Below, one piece after another: positions 9,352 to 18,101 of a stretch of DNA of 64,000 nt (positions are counted from its first letter, which is position 1; every line of letters starts with the position of its first letter). The notes below the pieces were generated by a model. It ran no database searches. It saw nothing but the letters and a program-made list of their open reading frames with translations, and was not told where the DNA came from. A program made the translations under genes and the position numbers. The DNA comes from Mycolicibacterium chubuense NBB4. Lineage in GTDB: Bacteria; Actinomycetota; Actinomycetes; Mycobacteriales; Mycobacteriaceae. The DNA is taken from assembly GCF_000266905.1 (NCBI RefSeq), contig NC_018022.1, positions 62,001-126,000 on the forward strand, given 5' to 3'.

Positions 9352-9666
9352 TCAGGGAAGGGCGACCCGAAGCGCCCTGCTGATCTCCGCCATAGTCGGC
9401 GGTGACAACGTGCCCAGCGCTTCGGTCAGCTCGTCGTGGTACAGCTGCACGATGTCGTCGACCAAGACGTAGCCCACCAGGGGATGATCGGCGGCGGTCA
9501 ACGGCACGACCGTAGGTACGTGAGCATTCTTACTGGTGGTCGTAATCCGAGCGGCGAGAACGGTATCCAGATTCCGGTTCCTCGAGTTGTTACTCAGGAT
9601 CACCCACGGTTTGGCGCCGTGACCGAGATCCACCCGGTACACCTGACTGCGCAGGGCACGACTCAT
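9352..9666 (-). CDS. MazF/PemK-family toxin
   Basis: 104 residues with the MazF layout: an N-terminal strand with QVYRVDLGHGAKPWVILSN, an RNRNLDTVLAARIT segment, then VPL and GYVLVDDIVQL. Family members are sequence-specific endoribonucleases. The ATG overlaps the stop of the upstream antitoxin gene by 4 bp (ATGA), the usual antitoxin-first order. Some MazF positions are poorly conserved, so activity is not certain. Confidence 0.82.
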   Translation of the reverse strand: MSRALRSQVYRVDLGHGAKPWVILSNNSRNRNLDTVLAARITTTSKNAHVPTVVPLTAADHPLVGYVLVDDIVQLYHDELTEALGTLSPPTMAEISRALRVALP

Positions 9667-9971
9667 CCACGCCCCTCGGTCCGGCGGGCGTAGCGGTCAC
9701 GCGCTGAGCGCCGTTCGACGTTGGAGGATTCGGTGTTGAACTCCGTGGCCAGCTGGGCGTAGCCGACATCCAGGACGTGCTCCTTGAGGGCTTCGGCCCC
9801 GGCTTGCAACAGTGCGCGCAGCGCAGCCGCTTCCGACTTGATGTCGTCGGCGACGTCGTGCTCGGTGGCCCAATGCCGCAGCACCTCGAAGGCCGGCGAC
9901 CCCTGATCGAGGTAGGGGCCGATCTTGGCCTCATCCGAGTCGCCCAGGATCAAACTCACGCGCTTACTCAT
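9663..9971 (-). CDS. Antitoxin of the MazF pair
   Basis: 102 residues from ATG 9971 (MSKRVSLILGDSDEA). An upstream in-frame ATG at 9983 would add four residues. The N terminus looks like a ribbon-helix-helix strand (RVSLILGDSDEAKI), followed by helices and a basic C terminus (RRSARDRYARRTEGRG). It overlaps the toxin gene by 4 bp. The antitoxin function is inferred from order and coupling, not from a strong family match. Confidence 0.7.
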   Translation of the reverse strand: MSKRVSLILGDSDEAKIGPYLDQGSPAFEVLRHWATEHDVADDIKSEAAALRALLQAGAEALKEHVLDVGYAQLATEFNTESSNVERRSARDRYARRTEGRG

Positions 9972-9983
9972 GACGTAAATCAT

Positions 9984-10282
9984 ACACCACGATTAAGCGC
10001 ATGTGCCAGCGCATTGAATGCGCTTGCGCACGCCGGCCCCGGCTCCGGCGCGGAGGGGTTTGTACGCCGCGTACCTCGGTTGTCGGTCACCACGGGGACA
10101 ATGGCGCGATGAGTGATGACCTGGCGAAGCCGACGAAGCGGCCCAGTACGCGAGTGACACTGGGGGAGTAGTTGTGCCGCTTCCACTTTCGCCGCCGACT
10201 GGGTATGTAGCCGGGCCTGACGGGACGCTGGTCCCGGCAGCAGGACCAACTGGGCCCGCCTCGGTTTGAGACCCTCCGGGCG
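9984..10282. other. Intergenic stretch between antitoxin and HTH gene
   Basis: About 300 bp. The open frames here have atypical amino-acid composition and are not supported. The promoter of the antitoxin-toxin pair should be near 9985-10050, where the local sequence is AT-richer (CATACACCACGATTAAGCG). No clear hairpin was found. Confidence 0.4.
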
Positions 10283-10771
10283 TCAGAGCGAGTTGTCGCG
10301 GGGTTGCCGGCCCTCGGAGGTCAAGGCGTCGAGGTAAGCGTCGTGGTAGCGAGTGATGGCCATGCGCTCGGTGGTGAACTGCTCCAGAACACCGGTGATG
10401 AGGGGTTGTCCACGCAGTGTGGACGCCATCCGGTCGTAGGGCCAGTGACCGAAGCTCATCAGGTCGATGCCAAGGGTCTGCTGCGGGTACTCGCGGGCCT
10501 CGGCGATGTCGTTGCGAACCGCTTCGAGCTCGGTCTCCAGGCGGCGCAGCGCGGCTGCCGCTCGGCGCAGGTGCCGATCGCGCTGCTCTCTGAGCAGGTC
10601 GACGCATTCGGTCCAGCTGGGGATTGCATCCCGAGGAAAGTAGACGTGTCCGGCTCTGCCGCGCACAGTCTGGGGGAGGAGCCCGTCCGCGGCCATCATT
10701 TTGAGAACGTCGGTCGGAATCCCGCATACCTCGGCCGCTTCGGACAGTTTGGCGAGTTCGGCCTCACTCAC
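10283..10771 (-). CDS. MerR/excisionase-like HTH protein
   Basis: 162 residues from a GTG at 10771 (VSEAELAKLSEAAEVCGIP). The first 50 residues read as a winged-HTH of the MerR/Xis kind: AAEVCGIPTDVLKMMAADGLLP, then a wing with GHVYFPRDAIPSW. Two long helices follow, rich in Arg/Glu (LLREQRDRHLRRAAAALRRLETELEAV). The start overlaps the stop of the KfrA-like gene by 8 bp, so the two are coupled. Longer open frame upstream is antisense-like and was not used. Confidence 0.7.
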   Translation of the reverse strand: MSEAELAKLSEAAEVCGIPTDVLKMMAADGLLPQTVRGRAGHVYFPRDAIPSWTECVDLLREQRDRHLRRAAAALRRLETELEAVRNDIAEAREYPQQTLGIDLMSFGHWPYDRMASTLRGQPLITGVLEQFTTERMAITRYHDAYLDALTSEGRQPRDNSL

Positions 10772-11999
10772 CGGAGCGCTCCGCAGCTTCGCTTGTGCGT
10801 GAGGGGTTCTTGCGTGGTGTCGAGCGCTTTGCCGCTGCGCGAGGGGCAGGGGCTGCGAGTTGGCCACGTAACGCCTCAGCGGATGCCGAGGCCACGGCGA
10901 GAGCTTCGTTGAGTGCGTGCACGCGATCGTCGGCGCTGCGTTGTGCCTGCGCGAGCTGTTCGGCATGGTTCTGGCGCAGTACCTCTCGCTCGGCGCGGGC
11001 CTCCTCACGAAGGCGTTCCAGGGCTTCGCGGTCCTGTTCGGCGGCCCGGCGTGCACTGTCAGCCTCGGCGCGGCTAGTGGCCAGCTCGACGCGGATGGTC
11101 GCCGCCTCGGCGACCGCCTCCTGCGTCGCTTGATGAGCGGCGTCGATCTCGGCTTGCAACCGCTGACGCGTGTCTTCGGCCTCCCTGCGGGCCACGTCGA
11201 GTTCGCGCCGCAGCTGCGCTGCGGTCTCCCGCTCGCGCGCCGCGTCGGACTCGGAGGCTCGCTGCGCGGCGGCCGCTGCTGCGGCCTCCATCCGTGCCGC
11301 CGACGCCTCCTGCTGCGCCCGCTCGACCGCGGCGTCGCGCTGCGCCAGACGACTAGCGTGCTCCGCGGCAGCCGCGGCCGCCTCCTGCTCGGCGCGAGCC
11401 ACCCGAGCGTCCGCCTCGGCCCGCGCCGCGACGACCTCGGCCTGCGTTTCCTCCCTCACCCGCGCTAGCTCGGCTGCTGACTCTTCGGCGAGCGTGTCGG
11501 CCTCTTCGCGGTCGCGTTCAGCTTGCTCGGCACGGGCCTCTGCCGCGCGCGCAGCACGCTCGGCCGCGATGGCTCGGCGCTCGGCGTCGGTGATCTTGCT
11601 CAGAGCATCACGGTGCGCATCCTCGACCTCTGCACCGGCGGCTTCGAGATCGCTGGCAGCCCGCACCGTCTCCGCCATCTCGCCGAGGAAGGAGCGCAGC
11701 TCCTCCAGCCGGCCAGGCAGCTCGTCCAAGCGCTGATCAAGGGTTGCCCGCGCCATCGACACGGGAGCCCCGCCGCCGACGTCCTCCTGAACGGCTACTA
11801 CCCGCGACTGCTGATTTGCTCGGCGGGCCCTGAATGCGGAAGCCCGATTGTGTATCGGTCCGCCGCCGTCATCGGCCTCTTCGCAGTAGCGCGACGGCCG
11901 ACCGGTCGCCGGGTCCGGGCGTCGAAGCCGCTTACATCCTGGGTAGCTGCAGACGTCCCGCGATCTCGACTCGATGCCCGCCCCCTCGCTCTTACTCAT
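10764..11999 (-). CDS. KfrA-like coiled-coil DNA-binding protein
   Basis: 411 residues. The N terminus has a small Cys/His cluster (CSYPGCKRLRRP...RYC), and residues 80-385 are almost uninterrupted Ala/Glu/Arg heptads, a very long coiled coil, followed by a basic Pro/Ser tail. This is the architecture of plasmid KfrA-type and related actinobacterial proteins, which bind their own promoter and help in segregation. The gene is transcribed away from a repeat-rich region at 12031-12075. Low-complexity composition makes similarity weak evidence by itself; the plasmid role is inferred. Confidence 0.7.
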   Translation of the reverse strand: MSKSEGAGIESRSRDVCSYPGCKRLRRPDPATGRPSRYCEEADDGGGPIHNRASAFRARRANQQSRVVAVQEDVGGGAPVSMARATLDQRLDELPGRLEELRSFLGEMAETVRAASDLEAAGAEVEDAHRDALSKITDAERRAIAAERAARAAEARAEQAERDREEADTLAEESAAELARVREETQAEVVAARAEADARVARAEQEAAAAAAEHASRLAQRDAAVERAQQEASAARMEAAAAAAAQRASESDAARERETAAQLRRELDVARREAEDTRQRLQAEIDAAHQATQEAVAEAATIRVELATSRAEADSARRAAEQDREALERLREEARAEREVLRQNHAEQLAQAQRSADDRVHALNEALAVASASAEALRGQLAAPAPRAAAKRSTPRKNPSRTSEAAERSGE

Positions 12000-12030
12000 G
12001 CCGAGCCATTCTACCCCTTTCGTCGCGCTA

Positions 12031-12075
12031 GGCGACGTAACGTAACGTAACGAAACAATAGCGACGAAACGAAAG
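12031..12075. repeat. CGTAA and CGAAAC short direct repeats upstream of the KfrA-like gene
   Basis: CGTAA occurs three times in tandem at 12036-12050, followed by CGAAAC units around 12051-12072. A GCGACG/CGTCGC inverted repeat flanks them (12021-12036). They lie 30-75 bp upstream of the KfrA-like start, where KfrA proteins are known to bind repeated operators. Operator or partition-site role is inferred. Confidence 0.5.
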
Positions 12076-12389
12076 TCGATTGCGCGTCCTGTCCACGTGC
12101 GGGGTTAAATGGCCCCGCGGCGGGGGGGCTTGCTGCGATCCCGCGCCAGCTTCGTTCCGGGCCGAACCCCCCGCCCCCCGGCGGCCGGGGTGGGGGCAGG
12201 AGAGTCACGCTGCTTGTACGCGCACATGCCTGTAGGTTCTCACCGCCTGCCACACCGACCGTGGCGCTGACCACGCGTTTCTCAGCTATGCCATGGCGGA
12301 TACATCGCGAGGCGTCTCGTCGACTGCTCCCCTCCCTCCGGGCAACGAACGACGCGCGCTGTCAGTTGCGGCCACTAGGGTGGAACTCC
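12076..12389. other. Non-coding stretch with a G/C homopolymer-rich block
   Basis: No supported gene. At 12116-12197 there are runs of G and C on the plus strand (GCGGCGGGGGGG, then CCCCCCGCCCCCCGG), which can pair into a strong GC hairpin. The open frame running through here from 12261 has poor composition before 12390 and is taken as upstream DNA. Confidence 0.4.
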
Positions 12390-12998
12390 ATGGGATCTAT
12401 GTTGGAGTACGTCGCTTACAACATGCCCTCCGAGCTAGGTGCGACCATGCGGGTCACTGCTATCGCGGCGATGGACAACGCCTTTGTTGAGGTGCTTCCC
12501 AGGGGCTTCACCCCGATACCACAGGTATTCGTGTTCGATCGCGTCGGCGAGCAGCAATTGGTTGGACACATTATTTGCCGCCGCTATGAACGAGGCGCGG
12601 ACGCTATACAGGCTGTGGCGCATCTGGGCAGAATCGCCGCCGCAGTCGCTGGCACGGATCTGCTGGTGACGTGGGAGGAGGCGGACCTTGAAGGGCCGTC
12701 TCCTGCAGCTCCGGCATTCGCAATTCTCGAAGCAGCGTTCGACTACCACGCCTTGACGCTCGTGCCCTTCTACAGACGTGTGGTCGGTCGAGAAGCCGAC
12801 GGCCAGAACAAAATCAAGGTCGTAAGGGACCAACCGACAGACACATACGAAGGCGCGGCGCTGCCATCATCAGTTGACAGTCTGTTGCACCTGTGGCGCA
12901 CCTGCCTGTCTGCCTACGACTGGAACTACTCGCGACAAGTCCTGGCCAATGCTGCCCAGACGGGCTACGAGATCGCGCTGTGTAACCCGGCAGGATGA
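12390..12998 (+). CDS. Hypothetical protein, ~202 aa
   Basis: Unrecognised. From ATG 12390 (or 12399) it reads MGSMLEYVAYNMPSELGATMRV, then mixed alpha/beta sequence with VFVFDRVGEQQLVGHIICRRYERG. GGTGGA 10 bp before the ATG can serve as ribosome binding site. There are no transmembrane segments. Codon usage is slightly less GC3-biased than the neighbours. It stands alone between the KfrA-like gene and the second MazEF pair. Confidence 0.55.
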   Translation: MGSMLEYVAYNMPSELGATMRVTAIAAMDNAFVEVLPRGFTPIPQVFVFDRVGEQQLVGHIICRRYERGADAIQAVAHLGRIAAAVAGTDLLVTWEEADLEGPSPAAPAFAILEAAFDYHALTLVPFYRRVVGREADGQNKIKVVRDQPTDTYEGAALPSSVDSLLHLWRTCLSAYDWNYSRQVLANAAQTGYEIALCNPAG

Positions 12999-13223
12999 AC
13001 CGGCGTCACAAGACTGGCCTAGCTGCGCAAAGTGGATGAGCAGCAGCCGCGAATCTCACTTCCTCTGTCATAGATGACATCCACATGACATCGCGGATGC
13101 GAATATGACATCGGGAATGAGAACCTACAATGCTGCTGCCAACCGACTCTGGCGGTTCTATGAGAGCACGGCGGCGTTATCATTAGCCGAATCATGTTGG
13201 TGGAGAGCTTGTTTCAAGCGTAG

Positions 13224-13265
13224 TTGACATAATCTCTATTATCGGCATACTAGAAGTATGCCGAT
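13224..13265 (+). promoter_or_regulatory. Promoter and inverted-repeat operator of the second MazEF pair
   Basis: TTGACA at 13224-13229 and a CATACT-type -10 at 13246-13251 with 16-bp spacing. A 10-bp perfect inverted repeat, ATCGGCATAC at 13241-13250 and GTATGCCGAT at 13256-13265 with a 5-bp spacer, covers the -10. It sits 29 bp before the antitoxin ATG, the position expected for autorepression by a MazE-type antitoxin. A 14-mer ATAATCTCTATTAT at 13229-13242 also occurs at 18498. Confidence 0.65.
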
Positions 13266-13293
13266 GTGGGATACCGGATGCTAGGATGATGCG

Positions 13294-13539
13294 ATGGCAG
13301 ACCTGACGACGATCAAGGTGTCGAAGCCGTTGCGTGAGCGCATTAGCGCAGCGGCCGGACAAGAAGATGCCACGGTGCAGACGTTTCTAGAGCAGCTCAT
13401 GGACGAACACGACCGACATAAGCGGCTGGCCGCGGTCGCCGAGGCCATCCGTGGCGCCGACCCGGCCGGCTTGTCCACCTGGCGCGCGGAGACCGCCGAA
13501 TGGGCGACGGTCGACGTCGACACCGAGACAGAACGGTGA
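13294..13539 (+). CDS. MazE-like antitoxin
   Basis: 81 residues: a ribbon-helix-helix-like N terminus (TTIKVSKPLRERISAAAGQEDATVQTFLEQLMDEHDR), then an acidic, probably disordered C terminus (STWRAETAEWATVDVDTETER) of the type that wraps the toxin. The stop overlaps the toxin GTG by 4 bp. An inverted repeat over its promoter suggests autoregulation. The pairing is clear from order and overlap. Confidence 0.85.
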   Translation: MADLTTIKVSKPLRERISAAAGQEDATVQTFLEQLMDEHDRHKRLAAVAEAIRGADPAGLSTWRAETAEWATVDVDTETER

Positions 13540-13895
13540 CGGCGCCGGTCCTGCCCGGCTCGGTGGTCTGGGTGGACTTGAATCCGACCGTCGGCCGGGA
13601 ACAAGCGGGGCGTCGGCCGGCCGTCGTCGTTGCATCGTCGGGGTATCTCGATGCCGTCACCGAGTTAGCCATCGTGGTTCCCGCCACGACGACCAACCGC
13701 GGCTGGCCGCAGCATGTTCAGCTCACCGGGCCCGCCCTGGCGCTTCCCCGCCCCACCTATGCCATGACCGAACAACCCCGCACCATCAGTCGGGAGCGGA
13801 TCGCCGGCGTCGCCGGAACCGTCGACAACGACTGCCTGGCGTCAATACGGCAGTGGCTCAACGACTTTCTCTACGACGACAATTCGTCACTGTGA
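13536..13895 (+). CDS. MazF/PemK-family toxin
   Basis: About 119 residues from the GTG in GTGA (VTAPVLPGSVVWVDLNPTVGREQAGRRPAVVVAS). All MazF landmarks are present: G-x-VWVDLNP-x-x-GREQ, RPAVVVAS, the VVPATT strand and a C-terminal TISRERIAGVAGTVD segment. It should be a ribosome-independent mRNA interferase. Coupled to the antitoxin upstream. It is distinct from the MazF at 9.35 kb and closer to the family consensus. Confidence 0.9.
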   Translation: MTAPVLPGSVVWVDLNPTVGREQAGRRPAVVVASSGYLDAVTELAIVVPATTTNRGWPQHVQLTGPALALPRPTYAMTEQPRTISRERIAGVAGTVDNDCLASIRQWLNDFLYDDNSSL

Positions 13896-13902
13896 CAGAA
13901 CG

Positions 13903-14607
13903 ATGGGTGAGGTAGAGGGTCGAGACGTCATGGACCTCGCCGACTACCTACGCACACCAGCGGTGTTGCGCCGCGGAGCCGCCGAGCTCAGCCTGCCGGT
14001 GGTGCACATCGAGAGTTTGGATTCTGCCACGGTCAGCTGGTGTCGTGACTGGCGCGCCGAAATTCGCATGACCGATCTGGCGGCCGGCGCCGCGGCGGCC
14101 GCGGTGACGGTGGGTGCGGTGGACTTCGTGCTGGTGCAGCTGGGTGATGGTTACCGGCCCGTCGCCGATCGCTTGGCGATGCTTGGCGTTCGCGAGGCCC
14201 GTTTTGGGGAGCTGTTTGAGGGCGGCCAAATCGAGCCCAGCCTGGACGAGCACGACGAGTTCTGCGACAGCATGCCCATGTTCACCGTGCTCCTCATACT
14301 GGATGCGATCATTGATGACCTGATGCCAAGTTCGCAGCTGAGGCCGTGGTCGGTGGCCGAAGTCATCCAGACGATGCTGCCCACCCACTCGGGCATGGTG
14401 GCGGCCTCTGCGCTCGGCGGCGCCGCCGAGCCCGTCCGCCGACTGGTGTCGGCGCGCCGGCTCGATCCCGACTGGTTCGACGTCGGTTTGACTGGCATTC
14501 CGGGCCATCCGGGGTTCTTCGGCCGGGCGACCCTATTCACTCATCTCGACGATGCCCATACCGCACTGGGTGCCGTCGTCGACGAGGTGTTCACCGTCTG
14601 CCCATAA
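13903..14607 (+). CDS. Hypothetical protein, 234 aa
   Basis: Unrecognised soluble protein starting 8 bp after the toxin stop. It contains an Ala-rich helix at residues 58-75 and an acidic middle (SLDEHDEFCDSMPMFTVLLILDAIIDDLM). Starts at 13903 or ATG 13930 are both possible. The short distance suggests read-through with the MazEF genes, but nothing shows a functional link. Confidence 0.6.
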   Translation: MGEVEGRDVMDLADYLRTPAVLRRGAAELSLPVVHIESLDSATVSWCRDWRAEIRMTDLAAGAAAAAVTVGAVDFVLVQLGDGYRPVADRLAMLGVREARFGELFEGGQIEPSLDEHDEFCDSMPMFTVLLILDAIIDDLMPSSQLRPWSVAEVIQTMLPTHSGMVAASALGGAAEPVRRLVSARRLDPDWFDVGLTGIPGHPGFFGRATLFTHLDDAHTALGAVVDEVFTVCP

Positions 14608-14717
14608 CCGCGATCACTCGATACGAACTGCGCCCTCTGGACTCGCTAGCGGCCACGGCGCCCACGCGTCGCGCTATCGCTTGATTTGGGGGTGGTTAGT
14701 CATGTTGTTCGAGTTAT

Positions 14718-15587
14718 ATGTTGACCGGTATGGAACGCGCGAGCGTTGTGGCGTACGTCGGATGGGTCGACCGTGCGCTCGCCGCCGCTGAGGCCGTCTT
14801 TCCCCTGGCCGCTAACGAACCCACTGCGATTCGACCAGTCGACGGCGCCGCGGCACGCGAGCCAGGTGGCTCATCCCAGCTTGAAACTGGAGTTAGGGCT
14901 GCCGCATCTCATTACCGAGGCGCGTGGGCTCACACAAGAACACTCGACGAGGACACCACCAACGCGGTCGCCGCTGGCACGTCCAACGGGCAACACGGAC
15001 GTGAGGCTGCAGGGCGAATTCGGCGCAGCGCGGCCCTGGCCGCTTCGTCGATGGTGCCGGTAGCGCATGAGCCGTCCGGTGTCAGGCAGCTGGTCTCGAC
15101 GATGGACCAGCGGCTGCGGGCCATGCAAGATCTCCTGGCCGCAACGAAGGCGCAAAACTCCTCCGCTGCAGAGCAAATGCGCACTACTACCGTCGGTTAC
15201 CGCACCATCCCCGCTGGTCATGTATCTCCGCAGCCACCGCCGGTCGGCCCTTCCGGGAACCTCTGCTGGATTGGGTCTAAAGATGGCGATATCAAGCGGC
15301 TATGCCCTGACGACACGGACACTGTCACCTACGTTGATGACAACGGCAACTATGTGCGGCAAGATCTTTCGTCAGGGCAAATTTCGATCGTCCACAGGCC
15401 AGGCCCTATAACGGGAGACCCTAGTACCTGCTGGCTGCCCCATGCTGGAGCCGATAGGGCGATTTGCGGCCCACGGGCCAGCACGTGGATGTATCCGCAT
15501 GACGGGTCTCTGATCACCGAGGAACTCGGGCCCGACGGCAAGGTGAGGGTCACCTTCCAAACACCACTCGGCCCGCTGAACCCGTGA
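14718..15587 (+). CDS. ESX/EspA-like secreted-type protein
   Basis: 289 residues. The N-terminal half is Ala-rich and helical with WXG-like spacing (SHYRGAWAHTRTLDEDTTNAVAAGTSNGQHGREAAGRIRRSAA in outline), ending in a Met/Gln/Leu coiled coil. The C-terminal 110 residues have four cysteines and a beta-rich pattern (LCWIGSKDGDIKRLC ... STCWLPHAGADRAICG). This fold of helical N terminus plus small disulfide-rich tail is seen in mycobacterial type VII substrate-like proteins. There is no Sec signal. The assignment is tentative. Confidence 0.5.
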   Translation: MLTGMERASVVAYVGWVDRALAAAEAVFPLAANEPTAIRPVDGAAAREPGGSSQLETGVRAAASHYRGAWAHTRTLDEDTTNAVAAGTSNGQHGREAAGRIRRSAALAASSMVPVAHEPSGVRQLVSTMDQRLRAMQDLLAATKAQNSSAAEQMRTTTVGYRTIPAGHVSPQPPPVGPSGNLCWIGSKDGDIKRLCPDDTDTVTYVDDNGNYVRQDLSSGQISIVHRPGPITGDPSTCWLPHAGADRAICGPRASTWMYPHDGSLITEELGPDGKVRVTFQTPLGPLNP

Positions 15588-15686
15588 CGAGATCGCGCCT
15601 GCCTAGGGAGCTTGAGACGCTCTAGCGGCGGCGACGGTCGTATCCCCAGCGAGTGACGCTCGGCGTCTGAAAGGATTGAGGCGATC

Positions 15687-16307
15687 ATGGACGCCGGCTC
15701 GCTCCCCCGCCTACCGGGAACCCACCCCAAGGCCACCAAGCCCAAACAGATCCGCGATGCCGCGATGAAGTGCTTCGCCGAGCGTGGCATCGCAACCACC
15801 TCGCTGCGGGGCATCGCCGAGACAGCCGGGGTCAGCCTCTGCTTGATAGAGCACTATTTCGCGACCAAGAGCCAGCTGATCGAATGCATCGATCGGCACG
15901 TACTGGCCATCCTTGGTGAGGCCCTGGAAGACATCTCCTCCACATCGGCCGACGACGGTGTCACCGACGCCGGCCGTCGGTTCGCTGCGCTGATGGGCAC
16001 GAACCCCCATGTCATGGACTACATCGGCAGAGCCCTCGCCGAAGGCCGCGAGGGCAGCAATGCGATCTTCGACGGTCTCTACGGGATCAGTGCTCAGCAG
16101 GGCGCCACCTTTGCCGCCCAAGGCCTCACACCCCCCGACCTAGATCCGGTGTGGGCGAACATGTTGCCGCTGATTCTGCGTGTCGGATCGGTCATGCTGC
16201 GCCCACATATCGACCGACATCTAGCTGGCTCGCTGTACGCCCCCGAACAGACATCGCGGTGGGATGCGGCGGTGACCCGCATGATCCGCGAAGGACAGCT
16301 GAATTGA
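15687..16307 (+). CDS. TetR-family transcriptional regulator
   Basis: 206 residues. The N-terminal HTH is standard TetR: RDAAMKCFAERGIATTSLRGIAETAGVSLCLIEHYFATKSQLIECID, residues ~22-70. The C-terminal ligand domain is helical and unspecific. It has no close divergent partner on its 5' side, so its targets are not evident; it likely represses itself. Start ATG 15687 is preceded by AAAGGATTGAGGCG. Confidence 0.88.
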   Translation: MDAGSLPRLPGTHPKATKPKQIRDAAMKCFAERGIATTSLRGIAETAGVSLCLIEHYFATKSQLIECIDRHVLAILGEALEDISSTSADDGVTDAGRRFAALMGTNPHVMDYIGRALAEGREGSNAIFDGLYGISAQQGATFAAQGLTPPDLDPVWANMLPLILRVGSVMLRPHIDRHLAGSLYAPEQTSRWDAAVTRMIREGQLN

Positions 16308-17045
16308 CGGGGGCTGGCCGGGTCTTCGCTCGCTGACATCGCCACCGCAACCGGACCCTCGGGCGTCGTTGACGATCCTGCCCGATCCCAATCTCGACCG
16401 ACTGCGCCTCCCCCAGCTGCAGCCAGCGATGTCCGGCTTCGGGGATTCCTGCCACCCGCAGACAACCGCTCCCCCGCGGGCCGCGCAGCTGATCCTGCAA
16501 GGCGAGTTCAGACCCCATCCGGGGCCAGCGACCGTGCAACTCATGCGGGCCGGCCCTCCATGATCGCGATAACCCGATACCTAAGTCTGGGGTCGGCGCG
16601 ATGAGGCTGGGTACGCGTTTCGGGGCGCACCAGGCGGTGAACTCAGAGTCTTTACCCGTCTACATAGACGAGTTCTCCCCGGCCACCGGCATGTAAGGGC
16701 GGAAAACACCCTCGCTGAGCCCGATCATGCCCCGTCTTGAGCTACGGGGCCGCTCGTTCGTCTGCGACCTGCGCACTGTGGAGTTGGTCGTTAAACTGAC
16801 ACTGGCCTGCATCTGACCGGCTGAGGAAGACTGTGCCGCGCCTCTTATCCGGCGTTGGCTGATTTACGGCATGTCGGGAAGCAGGCGTACGGACGATTTG
16901 CCAGTGCAGTCGTCGATCCGTGCACCGGGTGGCGACTGAAGGAAACTTCGCCGCCGCTGGCTGGCTTCTATGACCGGTGTCGGCACCCGGTGTGGGATCA
17001 GTTCATGTCCCAGTGGAAACGCACGCGCCAGAAAGGAATCGTTGG
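16308..17045. other. Gene-poor stretch upstream of IS110 transposase
   Basis: About 740 bp without a supported gene. Frames here are short and Arg/Pro/Ser-rich in the way of antisense shadows. The IS110 left end should lie in the right part of it, but IS110 elements lack long terminal inverted repeats and the end could not be placed. Confidence 0.4.
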
Positions 17046-18101
17046 GTGGTCATTATCGGCATCGACGCCCACAAGGCCAATCACACCCTGGTAGCCATCG
17101 ACAACGTAGGACGCAAGGTGGGATCCAAAATCGTCCCAGCTACCAATGCGGGACATCTGCAAGCGATCCGATGGGCGCACAACAGATTTGGCTCGGAGCT
17201 GCAATGGGCGGTGGAGGACTGTCGCGGTGTCACTCGCCGCCTGGAGGAGGACCTAACGATGGCCGGTTACTCAGTGACCAGAGTTCCCGCCAAACTTATG
17301 GCCCGAACGCGGTCATCTGCCCGGACGACGGGAAAGTCGGACCCCATTGATGCTCTCGCAGTGGGTCACGCCGCTCTGCGCGATCCTCGGCTACCCACCG
17401 CCACGCGTGACGAGGCTGCCCGGGAACTGAAGTTGCTGGTCGATCGGCGAGAGCACTTGATCGAGCAGCGGACGGCCACCAACAACCGATTGCTCTGGCG
17501 CCTACACGAACTCGACCCAAGTTATCACCTCGCAGCCGGCGACCTGGCGCACCGGAATCACCGCTGTGCGACGGGAACATTCCTCGATCGACACCGGGGA
17601 TTGGTCGCCGATCTCGCTCGTGATGAGCTAGCCGACATTACTCGGCTGTCCGAGGATGCTCAGCGGTTGGAACGGCGAATTACCGCTTACATTCGTCCCC
17701 GGGCGCCGCATCTGCTGTCCATACCAGGGTGCGGGGATCTGTCGGCCGCGAAGCTTGTTGCTGAGACTGCGGGAGTTCGGCGCTTTGCCTCCGAGGCGGC
17801 GTTCGCGCGTTTCGCAGGCGTGACGCCCGAACCCGCATGGTCGGGTGCCAGCGCGGGCAGGATGCGCTACGTCAAAGGTGGGAATCGCCGAATCAACGCC
17901 GCTTTGCACAGGATCGCAATCACTCAACTTCGAGACGGTGCAGGCTCGCAGTACTATCAAAAACGCGTCGCCGACGGTGACTCCCCGTTAGCGGCCTTGC
18001 GTTGTCTGAAGCGACGCATTGCTCGGCGAGTCTTCTCCAGCATGAAGGCCGACGCGCGCACCGTGGGCGACAGTGACTGCGGGACTACTCTGAGCGCGTA
18101 A
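17046..18101 (+). mobile_element. IS110-family transposase
   Basis: 351 residues from GTG 17046 (VVIIGIDAHKANHTLVAID). Both halves of the family are visible: the N-terminal DEDD (RuvC-like) domain with IGIDAHK, the E in AVEDCRG and DPIDALAVG, and the C-terminal Transposase_20 region with LLSIPGCGDLSAAKLVAE, FASEAAFARFAGVTPEPAWSG and KGGNRRINAALHRIA including the catalytic-Ser neighbourhood. Full length, so possibly active. The 5' extension of the open frame to 16977 has no support. IS110 elements insert without clear terminal repeats, and none was found. Confidence 0.9.

Noticed and set aside
9993..10727. 244-aa minus-strand frame overlapping the MerR-like gene
   Set aside because: Arg/Pro/Ser-rich; the alternative frame contains a proper winged-HTH and a coupled start.
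12116..12200. Possible intrinsic terminator from the G/C runs
   Set aside because: Lies upstream of the KfrA-like gene rather than after a gene, and lacks a T-run; recorded only as GC-rich structure.
13070..13120. Possible CRISPR or iteron array of TGACATC repeats
   Set aside because: Only three 7-mers with irregular spacing; too short for a CRISPR, and not near a Rep gene.
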